From the NCBI GenBank assembly GCA_016283985.1, contig JAEENZ010000071.1, positions 1 to 7,171 of the forward strand: a stretch of DNA of 7,171 nucleotides, in the 5' to 3' direction. The stretch comes from Bacteroidales bacterium (GTDB lineage: Bacteria; Bacteroidota; Bacteroidia; Bacteroidales; UBA932). The position numbers were made by a program, and so were the translations under genes. Each line of letters begins with the position of its first letter. Positions within the stretch are counted from its first letter, which is position 1. The notes beneath the pieces were generated by a model that was given only the letters and a program-made list of their open reading frames with translations, was not told the origin of the DNA and ran no database searches. Of this stretch, positions 5,185 through 7,171 are shown piece by piece.

Positions 5185-7171
5185 CTATTCGTTTTTCAAT
5201 GATTCTACCGGATTGGCGCGGGCGATGCGGAGGCAGTTCAGGACCACTACGCCCAGCACAATCAGCAGCACCAGGACCGCACCGCCGATGAAGTAGAGCG
5301 GATTCAGCGACACTTTTTCGGCAAACTGCTCCAACCATTTGTTGGCCACGAAGTAGGCGGCCACACAGGCAATCACAGCCATTACGGCGGACAGTTTCAT
5401 AATGTCGGCGGCAAACACGCCAAGGATGTCGCGTGTCGTAGCGCCATTGATTTTCCTCACGGCCATCTCCTTGGAGCGCCGCAGGCTTTCGTCCCGGATG
5501 AAGCCGATGAGGCCCAACAACGCAATCAACAGTGAGAATACTGCCCCGAGGGCCATTGTGTTGCGCATCTTCCTGCTGTCGTCGTATGCCGCGCGCATCT
5601 GATCTTCGTAAGAGACGATGTTGATTTCCCGGCCTTCCAGGGCCTGCTCCAAGGCTACCTTTGCCTTTGGCAGGGCCTCCGGCTGTATCTTGAACAGTAC
5701 GTGCGGCATCCAGGAAGTCATGCTCCCGATTTCTCCATAGAACAGTGCGCTGGGGCGCTGATCCACGCCGGTCAGGTTGCCGATGAGATAGCTCTTATAG
5801 ACACCGGAGATGGTGAAATAACTGCGATCCGATTCGCGCGAACGATCGTGGCCGGTGATGAAAACCTGCTTGCCCACAGCGCCGTCGCTCCAGTCCGTAA
5901 ACTCGTTCATCTTAGCCACAAACTTCTCATCCACAACAATTTCTGAAGAGTCACGGGGCGCGCGGCCTTCCAGGAATTCAATGCCCATCAGCTCGTAGAA
6001 ACCGTCGGAGCATTCGTACTGGTCGGCAATGTTGAACAGTTCGCGGTCATCGTCCGGCAGATAGACATTGTCACCGTTGGAGCCTTCGAACGGCAGGTTG
6101 TAGGCCGCGGCCACACCGCTCACTTCCGGCAGGCTCTCCAGGGCGCGGACGGCGCGGGTAACGGCCTGACGGTCACCGTCAAAGAGGCTGATATAGTAGA
6201 GATTGTCGTAGTAATAGCCCGTATCGGCATGGGACACCTTCTGGTACTGCCTGCCGATAACGAGCATCATCACCACCAGGAACACGTTGATGAGCACCTG
6301 GACGCCCAGCAGACCGAGCTTCCAGTTGCGGGAGTTCTCCTTGTAGTTTTTCAAGGCGGCATAGACCGGAATCCGCTGATACAGTTCGGCGGGGACGACG
6401 ATGGAGATGATGAGCACGAAGAGAATCACGGCCACGATGGCCACGATGCTCCGCGGCACCAGCAGCGTTGTAAACGGTACGCCAAGAAGGTTTTCCACGA
6501 TACTCCTGCCTGCGAAAATGATAATGGCAGCCAGAGCCAAGGATAGGACGATATGAAGCAGCGCTTCCTTTGTCAGCATCCCGTAAATATGCTTTCCTTC
6601 AGCCCCATAGCACTTCCGGACGCCAACTTCCTTGGAACGCTTCACCAGGGAGGAAATCACGATGAGGATGTAGTTCAACAGGGAGATCAGGATCAGCAGC
6701 GCAGCTACAATGGTGAGAAGGATGACCTGCTGACGCACTTCCGGGGCCGATGTGTGCATCTTGCTGAAGGGCTTCAGGAAGTACTTGAAGCTGTTGCCCT
6801 GCGCCTCTATTTGCGCAAGCGGCTGGTGGGATTCCTGCATCTTCCGGATGCCATCGGTCAGGGTATTCGGGTCCACGCCCGGCATCAGTTTTACATAGCC
6901 CTTGTACCCGTCGTTGCCATTCCAGTTATCGGTGCTCTGCTTGCCGTAGGTCTCCATCGAAAGGAGGATGTCGTAGTCCAGGCTGCCGTTCTTGGGGAAG
7001 TCCTCAAAGACACCCTCTATAGTCAGCTTCAAATCTTCCGCATCGGCATTAGCTATCTGCTTGCCGATGCATTCCTGGATACCTCCCAACTTCTCGGCAA
7101 AGCTCCGGCTCACCATCACGCCGCCCCATTTACCCAGGATCTTCACCGGATCACCGGCCAGGATAGGCCTG
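5185..7171 (-). CDS. FtsX/MacB-type ABC transporter permease (permease A), 5' end outside the window
   Basis: This is the same tandem FtsX/MacB family as permease B, cut at its N terminus by the right edge. The frame stays open past the GTG at 7144-7146 to base 7170, reading RPILAGDPVKILGKWGG. That is the interior of a MacB periplasmic domain, so the GTG is not the real start. Aligned by eye on permease B (GVMVSRSFAEKL here, VLISESLARKL there), about 115-125 residues are missing, including the first membrane segment. Numbering from that GTG, membrane segments lie near 139-166, 192-213, 233-254, 275-297, 527-549, 583-602 and 616-637. The second periplasmic domain covers about 298-526. FtsX motifs are KRSKEVGVRKCYGAEG (169-184) and RRSKEMAVRKINGATT (556-571). 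It has no ATPase domain and its substrate is unknown. It ends with TAG at 5185-5187. The next minus-strand gene, permease B, starts 670 bases on, across the ORF6N gene. Confidence 0.92.
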   Translation of the reverse strand, partial: RPILAGDPVKILGKWGGVMVSRSFAEKLGGIQECIGKQIANADAEDLKLTIEGVFEDFPKNGSLDYDILLSMETYGKQSTDNWNGNDGYKGYVKLMPGVDPNTLTDGIRKMQESHQPLAQIEAQGNSFKYFLKPFSKMHTSAPEVRQQVILLTIVAALLILISLLNYILIVISSLVKRSKEVGVRKCYGAEGKHIYGMLTKEALLHIVLSLALAAIIIFAGRSIVENLLGVPFTTLLVPRSIVAIVAVILFVLIISIVVPAELYQRIPVYAALKNYKENSRNWKLGLLGVQVLINVFLVVMMLVIGRQYQKVSHADTGYYYDNLYYISLFDGDRQAVTRAVRALESLPEVSGVAAAYNLPFEGSNGDNVYLPDDDRELFNIADQYECSDGFYELMGIEFLEGRAPRDSSEIVVDEKFVAKMNEFTDWSDGAVGKQVFITGHDRSRESDRSYFTISGVYKSYLIGNLTGVDQRPSALFYGEIGSMTSWMPHVLFKIQPEALPKAKVALEQALEGREINIVSYEDQMRAAYDDSRKMRNTMALGAVFSLLIALLGLIGFIRDESLRRSKEMAVRKINGATTRDILGVFAADIMKLSAVMAVIACVAAYFVANKWLEQFAEKVSLNPLYFIGGAVLVLLIVLGVVVLNCLRIARANPVESLKNE

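Noticed and set aside
7144..7146. GTG as the true start of permease A
   Set aside because: The frame continues open to the window edge and the residues before the GTG fit the interior of a MacB periplasmic domain, so the gene starts outside the window.

Overview
The window most likely comes from the chromosome of a Bacteroidota, probably Bacteroidales, bacterium. Four things point there: two FtsX/MacB-type permeases of the duplicated, roughly 800-residue kind common in that phylum; a single-domain secreted PCMD protein; an ORF6N-domain protein; and a match to the Bacteroidota -7 promoter element (TAnnTTTG) upstream of the ORF6N gene. Shine-Dalgarno sequences are weak or absent before the starts, which also fits. 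The genus cannot be read from the sequence.

Layout on the + strand: a 3' tail of an unidentified + strand gene (1-171) converges, with a 6-base gap, on a minus-strand block. Read in its direction of transcription (right to left), that block is: FtsX-type permease A, cut by the right edge (5185 to beyond 7171); FtsX-type permease B (2130-4514); a secreted PCMD protein (1345-2100); and a GT4 glycosyltransferase (178-1329). The last three are separated by only 29 and 15 bases and look like one transcription unit. Between permeases A and B sits a + strand ORF6N gene (4577-5158) of visibly lower G+C, with its own likely promoter. It interrupts what would otherwise be a continuous minus-strand run.

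How the genes may work together: the permeases belong to the mechanotransmission class of ABC systems (MacB/LolCDE/FtsX relatives), which use a separate cytoplasmic ATPase. No ATPase is encoded here, so it is presumably upstream of permease A or elsewhere. The PCMD protein should be exported and may bind or process carbohydrate. The GT4 enzyme would build a glycolipid or surface glycan in the cytoplasm. A role for the cluster in envelope glycoconjugate handling is an inference from gene order only.

No tRNA, rRNA, CRISPR array, recognisable insertion sequence or strong terminator was seen. No stretch over 300 bases lacks a gene. Most of the window is ordinary accessory envelope gene content. 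The most notable feature is the ORF6N gene lodged antisense between the two permeases.
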